Shown here: piece by piece, positions 1-6,795 of the stretch
Numbering within the stretch: the stretch's first letter is position 1
Layout of the letters: the number at the start of each line of letters is the position of its first letter
Assembly (NCBI GenBank): GCA_015487755.1
Contig: WFPG01000225.1
Coordinates: 1-11,906 of the forward strand
Reading direction: 5' to 3'
Length of the DNA stretch: 11,906 nucleotides
DNA from: Acidobacteriota bacterium
GTDB taxonomy: Bacteria; Acidobacteriota; Holophagae; Thermotomaculales; Thermotomaculaceae
The notes under the pieces: generated by a model
Seen by the model: the letters and a program-made list of their open reading frames with translations, nothing else
What the model was told of the DNA's origin: nothing
Databases searched by the model: none
Made by a program: the position numbers and the translations under genes

Positions 1-1296
1 CATTATTATAGGGTAAACAATGTTTAACAGTGCCATTGAGATAAATACCAATTCCGGCTTTTCAGGATAAAACTTGACAAATATGTAGCAAAATCCAACC
101 CTAACCAGCCAGAATGAGATAATGTTTGCTTTTAAAGGCACTGCCATATAGCCTGCCGCATAGTAGATACCTACAAAAACAAATGCCATTGCCAGAAAGG
201 CTTCTGAAAATGCCACGGTTTTTAGTAATCTTGTCATATAAAAAACAACTTCACTGTCTTTGGTAAAAAGAAATGCAATTTTATCGGCAAATATAAAAAA
301 CAATACTCCGAAAGAGAGGCCTGTTAATGAAGCGTAGGTTAAAAGTTTTCTGTTTATCTCTTTTAGCCTGTCAAATTTCCCGGCTCCAAGGTAATGCCCT
401 ACAATTGTCGTAGTTACGCTTGAATATGCTATTGCCGAAAACAGAGATAATGACTCCGCATACATACCGGCGTGAAGCGCAGCAAGGATTTTTGTCCCTA
501 AAGTTGCCACCAAAGCAATAAATATGAGAGACGACACAGTCCTGCTTATTCCCATAATGGACGCTACAAAGCCTACTTCAAGTATCTGTTTTATAATATG
601 TATATCCGGCATAAAGTTTTTGTGAAAAGTAATGCCGTATCTTTTTGAAATAAAAATTGCTATCCCGATAAAACTACCTATTGCCCTTGCTATCAATGTT
701 GCGTAAGCGGCACCCTTTACCCCTAAAAAGGGGAATCCGAAATGCCCGAATATCATTGAGTAATCTAAAAATACATTGATTATATTGCTTACGGCCATTA
801 AGAAAAAAGACGGTTTTACATAGCCTGCCCCTCTTAATAGTGAGTTAATCATAAAGTTAATAAAGACAAATATAAGGGAAAATGCGCTGATTTTTAAATA
901 TGCATCTGCCTGAGGCAGTATTTCGGTATTTGTATTTATTGCCAACAAAAGGGGTTTTGTAAATAAAAAAAGCGGAAAGAAAAATAAAAGCGAAAGGGTT
1001 GAACCTAAAATTAATGATTGGTTTACCGTTTTATTCGCATCTTCCGATTTTTGAGCCCCCAATTGCCTTGCAATAAGAGATGTGGCTCCGATTGAAACAG
1101 ATGCCATAAAGGCAAATACAAACATAAGTATTGTGTTTGATTGGCCAACCGCCGCAAGTGCATTTGCACCTAATTTTCCTACAAAAATAGTGTCAATAAT
1201 CCCGTACAGGGATTGAAGCATCATTGTGGCAAAAATTGGAATGTAAAGAGAGAAAATTGTTTTTGTTATATTTTCCGAGAAGATTTTTTTATTCAT
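1..1296 (-). CDS. MATE family multidrug/Na+ efflux transporter (3' end cut by window)
   Basis: The frame is open from the ATG at 1296 to the window edge, giving 432 codons with no stop. The family is usually about 440-460 residues, so only a short C-terminal tail is missing. The protein is very hydrophobic with many membrane segments, as expected for the 12-helix MATE fold. Near the N-terminus it has the family pattern QSLYGIIDTIFVGKLG followed by ANALAAVGQ, then GATSLIARQLGA. The two halves repeat the pattern; the second has TTTIVGHYLGAGK and a late AAGYMAVPLKANIISFW segment. MATE proteins exchange Na+ or H+ for cationic drugs or metabolites across the inner membrane; substrate cannot be read here. 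It is the last visible gene of the leftward operon. Its ATG overlaps the upstream TGA stop by four bases (ATGA), and no strong ribosome site precedes it, so expression probably relies on translational coupling. A DinF-like assignment is possible. Confidence 0.93.
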   Translation of the reverse strand, partial: MNKKIFSENITKTIFSLYIPIFATMMLQSLYGIIDTIFVGKLGANALAAVGQSNTILMFVFAFMASVSIGATSLIARQLGAQKSEDANKTVNQSLILGSTLSLLFFFPLFLFTKPLLLAINTNTEILPQADAYLKISAFSLIFVFINFMINSLLRGAGYVKPSFFLMAVSNIINVFLDYSMIFGHFGFPFLGVKGAAYATLIARAIGSFIGIAIFISKRYGITFHKNFMPDIHIIKQILEVGFVASIMGISRTVSSLIFIALVATLGTKILAALHAGMYAESLSLFSAIAYSSVTTTIVGHYLGAGKFDRLKEINRKLLTYASLTGLSFGVLFFIFADKIAFLFTKDSEVVFYMTRLLKTVAFSEAFLAMAFVFVGIYYAAGYMAVPLKANIISFWLVRVGFCYIFVKFYPEKPELVFISMALLNIVYPIIM

Positions 1297-2051
1297 AAAA
1301 TGTTTTTAAGTTCTTTAAATGAATGGATAATAATAATCCTATCGGATTTAACAAGTTCCTCTTCCTCGTAAATCCATTGTTTTTCCCTTTTTATTAGAAT
1401 GCCGTACATCCCCGCTTTTACTGCCGGGTTTATGTCTGATTTTGGAGAGTTTCCTATCATTACAGTTTTTTCAGGGTTAAGTTTAAGGTTTACAATTAAG
1501 TCTCTGTAGTGTTTTTCTGTTTTGTCGTTTAGTACTATTGACGCATTAAAGTACTGGGAAAGCCCCGAGCGTTTTACTTTTTTTAACTGTTCTTCCTCTT
1601 CACCTTTTGTTAAGAGAATTAGTTTATATCTTCTTTTTAAGTATTCAAGGGTTTCTTTTACCCCGGGATATGGTATTGAAGGCTGATTGTAAATAAAGTT
1701 TTTTATCTTTTCAAGTAACTCTTTTTCTGTTTTTGTTATCTCTTTATTAGTTTGTTTATAAAAATGATTGAGGGTAAACTCCATTGCCTTTTTAAACCCG
1801 TTGCTTCCGAATCCTATTTCTTCAAGCCTTTTGGTGTCAAAGTGGTTTAAATAGTAGTTTACTTCTTCTTTGTTAAACCTATGCTTTTCCATGAAATTTA
1901 AAAATGTTTCCCTTGCTTTTTCAAAGTAAAAGTAGTTTTCCCATAAGGTATCGTCTGCGTCAATTAAAACAACTTCAAACTGCTTTTTATCAGATTTTGT
2001 ATCCCTTGTGGAGCAGGGATATTCCAAATGGGAGTCTGAAAAATTCAACAT
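1293..2051 (-). CDS. HAD-superfamily hydrolase (subfamily I phosphatase)
   Basis: A 252-residue cytoplasmic HAD phosphatase, counting from the ATG at 2051. Motif I is DADDTLW (nucleophile Asp31, acid/base Asp33). Motif II is the Thr148 in LLTKG, motif III a lysine around 177-180, and motif IV GNSPKSD with Asp206. A helical cap lies between motifs I and II at roughly residues 36-125, as in subfamily I. Relatives include phosphoglycolate phosphatases and YjjG-type nucleotidases; the substrate cannot be told from sequence. Start choice: an in-frame TTG at 2072 is possible, but the ATG at 2051 has AGGGG seven bases upstream. Either start puts the first codons inside the 3' end of the upstream methyltransferase gene, an overlap of about 62 bp, and gives about 30 residues before motif I. 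No ATG, GTG or TTG lies nearer motif I than the TTG at 2027. The stop overlaps the MATE start. Confidence 0.88.
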   Translation of the reverse strand: MLNFSDSHLEYPCSTRDTKSDKKQFEVVLIDADDTLWENYFYFEKARETFLNFMEKHRFNKEEVNYYLNHFDTKRLEEIGFGSNGFKKAMEFTLNHFYKQTNKEITKTEKELLEKIKNFIYNQPSIPYPGVKETLEYLKRRYKLILLTKGEEEEQLKKVKRSGLSQYFNASIVLNDKTEKHYRDLIVNLKLNPEKTVMIGNSPKSDINPAVKAGMYGILIKREKQWIYEEEELVKSDRIIIIHSFKELKNIL

Positions 2052-2667
2052 CTTTGAACCCCTGTTTTTCAATTATTTTTTGAAATTCTTTGCCGTTGGG
2101 AAATTCCTTTACCGATTTGTGCAGGTATTTGTAGGAATTGCCGTCTGACATAAAGAGTTTTGCAATAAAGGGCATTAGATAGCCTGTGTAAAAGTTAAAG
2201 AAAGGGTTTTTGTTTGGAGTAAACTCTAAAATCAAGAGTATCCCCCCTTGTTTTAGAACCCTTCTAAACTCTTTTAACCCCTTTTCCATATCTTCAAAGT
2301 TTCTAATTCCAAAGGCAATAGAAACAACATCAAATGTTTCGTCTTTAAAAGGCAGTTTGCTTCCGTCTGCTTGAATAGGGTAAATCTTTCTTCCCTTTAT
2401 CTTTTTTAAGCCTTTTTCAAGCATCTTTTCTGCAAAATCAACCCCGATAACTTCCGCTTCAGGAAATCTTTTTGCAAAATCAACCGCTAAATCAAGTGTA
2501 CCGCAGGCAACATCAAGAATTCTTTCTACCTTTTCCCCTTCAAGCGCTTTTACTGTTTTTTTTCTCCATAACCTGTCAACATTTGCGCTGAAAAAGTGAT
2601 TTAGGAAATCGTACCTATGAGATATATTGTTAAACATTGAGCGTATTTTTCTGCTTTCTTTATCCAT
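1990..2667 (-). CDS. ubiE: Demethylmenaquinone/ubiquinone C-methyltransferase UbiE/MenG
   Basis: A 225-residue SAM-dependent class I methyltransferase that methylates the quinone ring in the last step of menaquinone synthesis (or the C-methylation of ubiquinone synthesis). Visible family signatures are the N-terminal RYDFLNHFFSANVDRLWRK (residues 18-36), the SAM-binding ILDVACGTLDLA (50-61) with acidic Asp77 ending beta-2, the UbiE-type SIAFGIRNFEDMEKGL (116-131), RRVLKQGG (135-142), and the terminal GISLLHKGYKI. The third glycine of the SAM loop is Leu58 here; Bacillus-type enzymes also vary at this place. Length is close to the Gram-positive MenG (about 233) and shorter than E. coli UbiE (251). 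No other quinone gene is in view, so menaquinone versus ubiquinone is undecided. Its ATG shares one base with the TAA of the upstream phosphoesterase gene, and its 3' end overlaps the HAD gene. Confidence 0.94.
   Translation of the reverse strand: MDKESRKIRSMFNNISHRYDFLNHFFSANVDRLWRKKTVKALEGEKVERILDVACGTLDLAVDFAKRFPEAEVIGVDFAEKMLEKGLKKIKGRKIYPIQADGSKLPFKDETFDVVSIAFGIRNFEDMEKGLKEFRRVLKQGGILLILEFTPNKNPFFNFYTGYLMPFIAKLFMSDGNSYKYLHKSVKEFPNGKEFQKIIEKQGFKDVEFFRLPFGISLLHKGYKI
2059..2063 (-). promoter_or_regulatory. Ribosome binding site deciding the HAD gene start
   Basis: On the minus strand this reads AGGGG, seven bases before the ATG at 2051. It lies inside the coding sequence of the upstream methyltransferase. 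It favours the ATG at 2051 over the TTG at 2072, for which no such site is evident. Confidence 0.5.
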
Positions 2668-3314
2668 TAAACCTTTTCTATCCTTCCTTTAATTTTGCCT
2701 TCATTTATCTCAACAATTCCTATTCCGCCTCTTCTGAAAGGCCCGGGGTTTAAAATCAATGTGTTTTCTATAAAATCAATATTTGCCGATTCGTGAATGT
2801 GGCCGCATAGAAAACATAAAGGCTTTTTCTCTTCAATAAGTTTCCTTAATTTCTTGCTTCCCACATGCATTCCGAACATTGTTCTGTCTGTTTTTGTTTT
2901 GTAAGGCGGGTTGTGGGAAACAACAATTGTTTTTTCAGGTAAAGTAATGTTTTTGTTTAAACAGTTATAAATAAAATCTTCCTCAAGTTCAAAGGGTGTG
3001 CCGAAAGGGGTTTTTGTTGAGCCGCCGCAGCCTATAATTGAATATCCCTCAAAATCAATTTTCTTTCTGTGTATGTTTACTTTTAGACCTTCAAGCACTT
3101 CAATAGCCTTTTCCCCGTCCATATTTCCCGGTATTGCGAATAAATTTTGATTAACCTGCTTTAATTCGCTAATTACGAATTCAATCTCTTTTAAATCCCC
3201 GTGCCTTGAAATATCGCCGCATACAATAATGGCGTCCGCTTCTTTTATCAGTCTACCTCCGCCGTGTAATTTTTCAATATTTCCGTGTATGTCGCTAATT
3301 ACAGCCAGTCTCAT
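2667..3314 (-). CDS. Calcineurin-like metallophosphoesterase
   Basis: A 215-residue soluble protein with all core blocks of the calcineurin-like phosphoesterase fold, which binds two metal ions. These are SDIHGN (Asp8, His10), CGDISRHG (Asp34), PGNMDG (Asn64), VVSHNPP (His134) and CGHIHES (His172, His174), followed by the closing LNPGPFRRGG. The block often written GNH[DE] has Met65 in place of His; the small YfcE/MJ0936-type enzymes commonly have Cys there, so this is within the range of the group. It probably hydrolyses phosphomonoesters, phosphodiesters or nucleotides; the substrate is not readable. It is the first gene of the leftward operon. Its ATG at 3314 has a strong GAGGAG ribosome site five bases upstream (3320-3325). 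The stop overlaps the ubiE start by one base, so the two are probably cotranslated. Confidence 0.9.
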   Translation of the reverse strand: MRLAVISDIHGNIEKLHGGGRLIKEADAIIVCGDISRHGDLKEIEFVISELKQVNQNLFAIPGNMDGEKAIEVLEGLKVNIHRKKIDFEGYSIIGCGGSTKTPFGTPFELEEDFIYNCLNKNITLPEKTIVVSHNPPYKTKTDRTMFGMHVGSKKLRKLIEEKKPLCFLCGHIHESANIDFIENTLILNPGPFRRGGIGIVEINEGKIKGRIEKV

Positions 3315-3385
3315 AAAAACTCCTCAATCCTTAAATTCTAAATGATTTTTGAAAAAATTAAAGTGTTTTTGTTATTAAACATCGG

Positions 3386-3432
3386 TTGAAAAAACGGCAA
3401 TTGATATTAGATACCGATTTTAGTTTTTTCAA
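3386..3432. repeat. 10-bp inverted repeat in the divergent promoter region
   Basis: TTGAAAAAAC (3386-3395) is a perfect inverted match to GTTTTTTCAA (3423-3432), separated by 27 bases. A second pair, ATCGGT (3381-3386) and ACCGAT (3413-3418), is offset rather than nested, so the two stems are alternatives. The repeat spans the candidate minus-strand promoter and could be an operator or an RNA leader structure. The A/T-rich arms mean chance occurrence is also possible. Confidence 0.35.
3404..3432 (-). promoter_or_regulatory. Candidate sigma-70 promoter for the leftward operon
   Basis: On the minus strand TTGAAA (3432-3427) is followed after 17 bp by TAATAT (3409-3404), a fair match to -35 and -10 boxes. 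It would start transcription near 3397 and give a leader of about 80 bases before the phosphoesterase ATG at 3314. The -35 box forms one arm of an inverted repeat. The call rests on motif match only. Confidence 0.45.
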
Positions 3433-3465
3433 AAGGCTTGCATCTTTTAAACTATTAAAAAACTA

Positions 3466-3493
3466 TTGACATTTAAAATCAAATCCTTATAAT
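3466..3493 (+). promoter_or_regulatory. Consensus promoter of the tRNA-fMet gene
   Basis: TTGACA (3466-3471), a 16-bp spacer, then TATAAT (3488-3493): both boxes match the sigma-70 consensus exactly. Transcription would begin around 3500, only a few bases before the mature tRNA 5' end at 3508. This fits strong constitutive expression of a stable RNA. Confidence 0.88.
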
Positions 3494-3507
3494 TATGTAT
3501 TGCCTGT

Positions 3508-3584
<77 letters not shown>

Positions 3585-3592
3585 TTTTTTTT
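3585..3592 (+). terminator. Oligo-T tract directly after tRNA-fMet, possible terminator
   Basis: Eight T residues follow the encoded CCA with no gap. No separate hairpin lies upstream. The stable T arm and acceptor arm of the tRNA could serve as the stem of an intrinsic terminator. Alternatively, transcription continues toward cysS and the end is made by processing. Confidence 0.35.
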
Positions 3593-3675
3593 ATCCCCCA
3601 AAAAAATACCAAAATACATTTTAATCCATATTTAAAATCAATTCCTTGTTTCTGGTATATCCCTTTAACTTAATG

Positions 3676-3681
3676 TATAAT
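3676..3681 (+). promoter_or_regulatory. Candidate -10 box of the cysS promoter
   Basis: A perfect TATAAT lies 27 bases before the cysS ATG. The sequence at the expected -35 distance (TGGTAT, 3653-3658) is a poor match. Transcription from here would give a short leader of about 20 bases that includes the AGGAGG ribosome site at 3698-3703. The rest of the 3593-3708 gap is A/T-rich and shows no gene. Confidence 0.45.
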
Positions 3682-3708
3682 TATGCTGATGTTTTATAGG
3701 AGGATTGT

Positions 3709-5097
3709 ATGAAGATTTACAACACTTTAACCGGCAAATTAGAAGAGTTTAAAACTTTAAGGGATAAGGAAGCAAGGATTTATACATGCGGGCCTACCGT
3801 TTACGATTATGCACATATAGGCAATTTCAGGACTTTCTGTTTTGAGGATATTTTCAGAAGGTATTTGAAGTACAAAGGCTATAAGGTTGTTCAGGTTATG
3901 AATCTAACCGATGTTGACGACAAAACGATAAGGCGCTCAAACGAAGAGGGGATGTCTTTAAGGGAGTACACCGAAAAGTACGCAAAGGCATTTTTTGAAG
4001 ACTGCAAAGCCTTAAATATTGAGCAGGTTGAGTATAATCCCAGGGCAACCGAGCATATTGAAGAGATGATAAAACTTGTTCAAACATTGATAGACAAAGG
4101 CTTTGCCTATGAGAAAGACGGTTCTGTTTACTTTGATATTTCAGCCTTTAATGAATACGGCAAATTGTCAAAACTTGATAAAAGGGAAATTAAGGAAGGG
4201 GTTTCGGTTGACGCTGACGAATACGAAAAAGACGATGTAAGGGATTTTGTTTTGTGGAAGGCAAAGAAAGAAGGCGAGCCTTCGTGGCCTTCACCGTGGG
4301 GTGAGGGTAGGCCGGGCTGGCACCTTGAGTGTTCGGTAATGGCTATGAAGTATTTAGGGGAAACCATAGATTTACACGCAGGGGGAGAGGATTTAATTTT
4401 TCCTCACCATGAGAATGAAATTGCCCAGAGTGAAGCGGCAACAGGCAAGCCTTTTTCAAATTACTGGCTTCATTGCAAATACCTTATTGTTGAAGGCAAG
4501 AAGATGAGTAAGTCTTTAGGCAATTTCTTTACTTTAAGGGATTTGATAAACAAAGGCTTTAACCCGAGGGCTATTCGCTATGTACTTATCTCTTCCCATT
4601 ATAGAAAGCAATTAAACTTTACCCTTGAAAGCGTAAAGGCTGCGGAAAAGGCTATTGAGAAGGTTGAAGGCTTTTATCAATCTGTTTCGCAGACAACTAA
4701 TAAGGGTGATTACGATGAGAGGATTAAAGATTTGATAACAAAGTACAAAAAAGCGTTTGAAGATGCTATGGACGACGATATAAATGTTTCAGGGGCTTTA
4801 GGGGCATTGTTTGAGTTTATAGGGGAAGTTAACAAACTCTACCCTGATTCAAATATTCCCGAAGCAAACAAGGAAGAGGTTTTGAATTTTCTTGAAGATT
4901 TAAACAAAGTCTTTGCCGTTTTTGACTTTTCAACCGAGATGCCTGACGAAGAGATAATGAAGTTAATTGAGGAAAGGAATGAGGCAAGGAAAAACAGGGA
5001 TTTTAAAAGGGCTGACGAGATAAGGGATATGCTTAAAGAAAAGGGAATAATTTTGGAAGATACCAAGGACGGAACAAGGTTTAAGAGAATAAAATAA
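3709..5097 (+). CDS. cysS: Cysteinyl-tRNA synthetase
   Basis: A 462-residue class I aminoacyl-tRNA synthetase that charges tRNA-Cys with cysteine. The HIGH motif is HIGN (residues 36-39) within CGPTVYDYAHIGNFRTF, and the second signature is KMSKS (265-269). The four zinc ligands that select cysteine, known in E. coli as C28, C209, H234 and E238, are present one residue earlier: Cys27, Cys208 (in WHLEC), His233 and Glu237 (in HHENE). The C-terminal helical tRNA-binding region includes the usual NEARKNRDFKRADEIRD stretch. Length matches the family (about 460). The start is secure: ATG at 3709 with a perfect AGGAGG five bases upstream. It heads the rightward cluster; the peptidase gene begins 10 bases after its stop. 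There is nothing unusual in the sequence. Confidence 0.98.
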   Translation: MKIYNTLTGKLEEFKTLRDKEARIYTCGPTVYDYAHIGNFRTFCFEDIFRRYLKYKGYKVVQVMNLTDVDDKTIRRSNEEGMSLREYTEKYAKAFFEDCKALNIEQVEYNPRATEHIEEMIKLVQTLIDKGFAYEKDGSVYFDISAFNEYGKLSKLDKREIKEGVSVDADEYEKDDVRDFVLWKAKKEGEPSWPSPWGEGRPGWHLECSVMAMKYLGETIDLHAGGEDLIFPHHENEIAQSEAATGKPFSNYWLHCKYLIVEGKKMSKSLGNFFTLRDLINKGFNPRAIRYVLISSHYRKQLNFTLESVKAAEKAIEKVEGFYQSVSQTTNKGDYDERIKDLITKYKKAFEDAMDDDINVSGALGALFEFIGEVNKLYPDSNIPEANKEEVLNFLEDLNKVFAVFDFSTEMPDEEIMKLIEERNEARKNRDFKRADEIRDMLKEKGIILEDTKDGTRFKRIK

Positions 5098-5107
5098 CGG
5101 GGGGATT

Positions 5108-6790
5108 ATGAAGTTTTTATCATTGCTTTTGGTTTTAGCGTTGTTTACAGTATCCTGCAATACCCATTTAAACAGGGAGAATGAAATGAAACTTTTTATA
5201 GAAAATTATGTGAAAAAGGTTGCTCCGCTGTATAAACAGGCAAACCTTGCTTACTGGGAAGCCTCTGTAACGGGAAACCCGGAAAAGTATAAGGAAGCCG
5301 CCGATTTAGAGTTTAAGATTGCGCAGATTCACTCAAACAAAGACGACTTTTTGAAACTTAAGTCGTTTTTAAAACAGGATATTAAAGACCCTATTTTAAA
5401 GAGGGAGATACTTTTAATCTACCTTGCCTATGCAGGCAAACAGGGAGACCCCAATTTAGTTAAAAAGATTATTGAAAAGCAGAACGAAATTGAAAAGAAG
5501 TTTAACACCTTCAGGGCTGATTTAAACGGCAAAAAGGTAACCGACAATCAATTGAAAGAGATTTTGAGAAATGAAAAGAAAGATATGAAGTTGAGGGAAA
5601 AGGCATGGCTTGCATCAAAACAGATAGGAAAGGTTGTTGCCGAAGATGTGCTTGAATTAGCAAAGTTAAGGAATAAACTTGCAAAATCCCTTGGATACAG
5701 GGATTACTTTGAAATGGCACTTGTTTTAAACGAGCAGACACCTGAAGAGATTTTAGGGCTCTTTGACAAACTTGATAAAGAGATTGCCCCTGAGTATGCA
5801 AAGGTTAAAAGCGAGATAGATTCAATGCTTGCAAAAAGGTACCGTATTTCTAAAAAGGCAATAATGCCGTGGCATTACGAAGACCCGTTTTTTCAGGAAG
5901 GGATTTCATTTGACAATGTTGACCTTGATAAGTATTACAAAGGCAAGGATTTGGCAAAAATAGCGACAGATTTTTATTCTTCAATCGGGCTTGATGTGAC
6001 GGATATTCTGAAGAGAAGCAGTCTTTATGAAAAAGAAGGCAAAATGCAGCACGCCTTCTGCACAGACATTGACAGGGAAGGGGATGTAAGGATTCTCACC
6101 AATATTAAAGACAACGAATCCTGGATGGATACTGTTTTGCACGAATTGGGGCATGCGGTTTACGATAAATACATAGATAAAAACCTGCCTTATGTTCTAA
6201 GGGAAGCGTGCCATACATTTACAACCGAGGCTGTTGCAATGCTTTTCGGAAGGCAGTCTAAAAACCCTGAATTTTTAATTAAATACTGCGGTTTGTCTGA
6301 AAGAGAGGCAAAAAGGATTGCGCCGCAACTTTATAAGATGCAGAAGTTTCAGCAGCTTGTGTTCTCAAGGTGGTGTCAGGTGGTAACAAGGTTTGAAAAA
6401 GAGATGTATGCACACCCTGAAAAAGGGGTTGATTACTTTAACAATTACTGGTGGCAGTTGAAGGAGAAGTATCAATTGGTAAAAAAACCTGAAGGAAGAA
6501 ACAATCCCGATTGGGCGGCAAAGATACATATATCAGCATACCCTGTTTACTATCACAACTATATGTTAGGGGAATTATTCGCATCCCAGATGAATTACTA
6601 TATTGCTAAAAATATTCTTCATACAGACAATTTTAAGCAGACTTTTTTAGGGGGAAACAAAGAGATAGGAAATTACTTTATAGAAAAGATATTTAAACCC
6701 GGGGCAAAGTACAGGTGGGACGAATTTGTAAAGCAGGCAACTGGAGACGAGTTAAATCCCGAATACTACAAATTGCAATTTGTTGATTAA
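5108..6790 (+). CDS. M2 (ACE-like) zinc metallopeptidase, predicted lipoprotein
   Basis: A 560-residue peptidase. The N-terminus (MKFLSLLLVLALFTVSC) is a lipoprotein signal with Cys17 as the likely lipidated residue; the lipobox TVSC is imperfect because Thr stands where Leu is usual. The body is mostly helical and carries the zinc motif HELGH (His345, Glu346, His349), with a third ligand Glu374 in TFTTEAVAM, 25 residues on. Downstream, KIHISAYPVYYHNY (472-485) resembles the K-x-H-I catalytic block of angiotensin-converting enzyme, and LPYVLREA before Glu374 also fits M2. Families M2 and M3 share the clan MA fold, so an M3-like label is an alternative. It probably trims dipeptides or small peptides at the outer membrane or in the periplasm. 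It lies 10 bases after cysS, behind a G-run (GGGGGG) in place of a normal ribosome site, and 5 bases before the next gene. Confidence 0.86.
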   Translation: MKFLSLLLVLALFTVSCNTHLNRENEMKLFIENYVKKVAPLYKQANLAYWEASVTGNPEKYKEAADLEFKIAQIHSNKDDFLKLKSFLKQDIKDPILKREILLIYLAYAGKQGDPNLVKKIIEKQNEIEKKFNTFRADLNGKKVTDNQLKEILRNEKKDMKLREKAWLASKQIGKVVAEDVLELAKLRNKLAKSLGYRDYFEMALVLNEQTPEEILGLFDKLDKEIAPEYAKVKSEIDSMLAKRYRISKKAIMPWHYEDPFFQEGISFDNVDLDKYYKGKDLAKIATDFYSSIGLDVTDILKRSSLYEKEGKMQHAFCTDIDREGDVRILTNIKDNESWMDTVLHELGHAVYDKYIDKNLPYVLREACHTFTTEAVAMLFGRQSKNPEFLIKYCGLSEREAKRIAPQLYKMQKFQQLVFSRWCQVVTRFEKEMYAHPEKGVDYFNNYWWQLKEKYQLVKKPEGRNNPDWAAKIHISAYPVYYHNYMLGELFASQMNYYIAKNILHTDNFKQTFLGGNKEIGNYFIEKIFKPGAKYRWDEFVKQATGDELNPEYYKLQFVD

Positions 6791-6795
6791 GGGTT

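Noticed and set aside
3606..3658. ATACCA (3606-3611) and TGGTAT (3653-3658) as an operator upstream of cysS
   Set aside because: A 6-bp inverted match 41 bases apart in A/T-rich DNA is expected by chance.
3585..3708. T-box riboswitch upstream of cysS
   Set aside because: T-box leaders are long, with a specifier stem and an antiterminator carrying a conserved TGG-type bulge. The gap here is only 124 bases, with a -10 box 27 bases from the ATG and no such structure.
4128..4367. Minus-strand open frame of 79 codons inside cysS
   Set aside because: It lies wholly opposite the conserved zinc-binding and catalytic region of cysS, its product resembles no protein I know, and it has no promoter or ribosome site. 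It is a shadow of the real gene, like the other antisense frames at 3896-4087, 4839-5066, 4963-5160, 5511-5801, 9780-9983 and 10737-10925.
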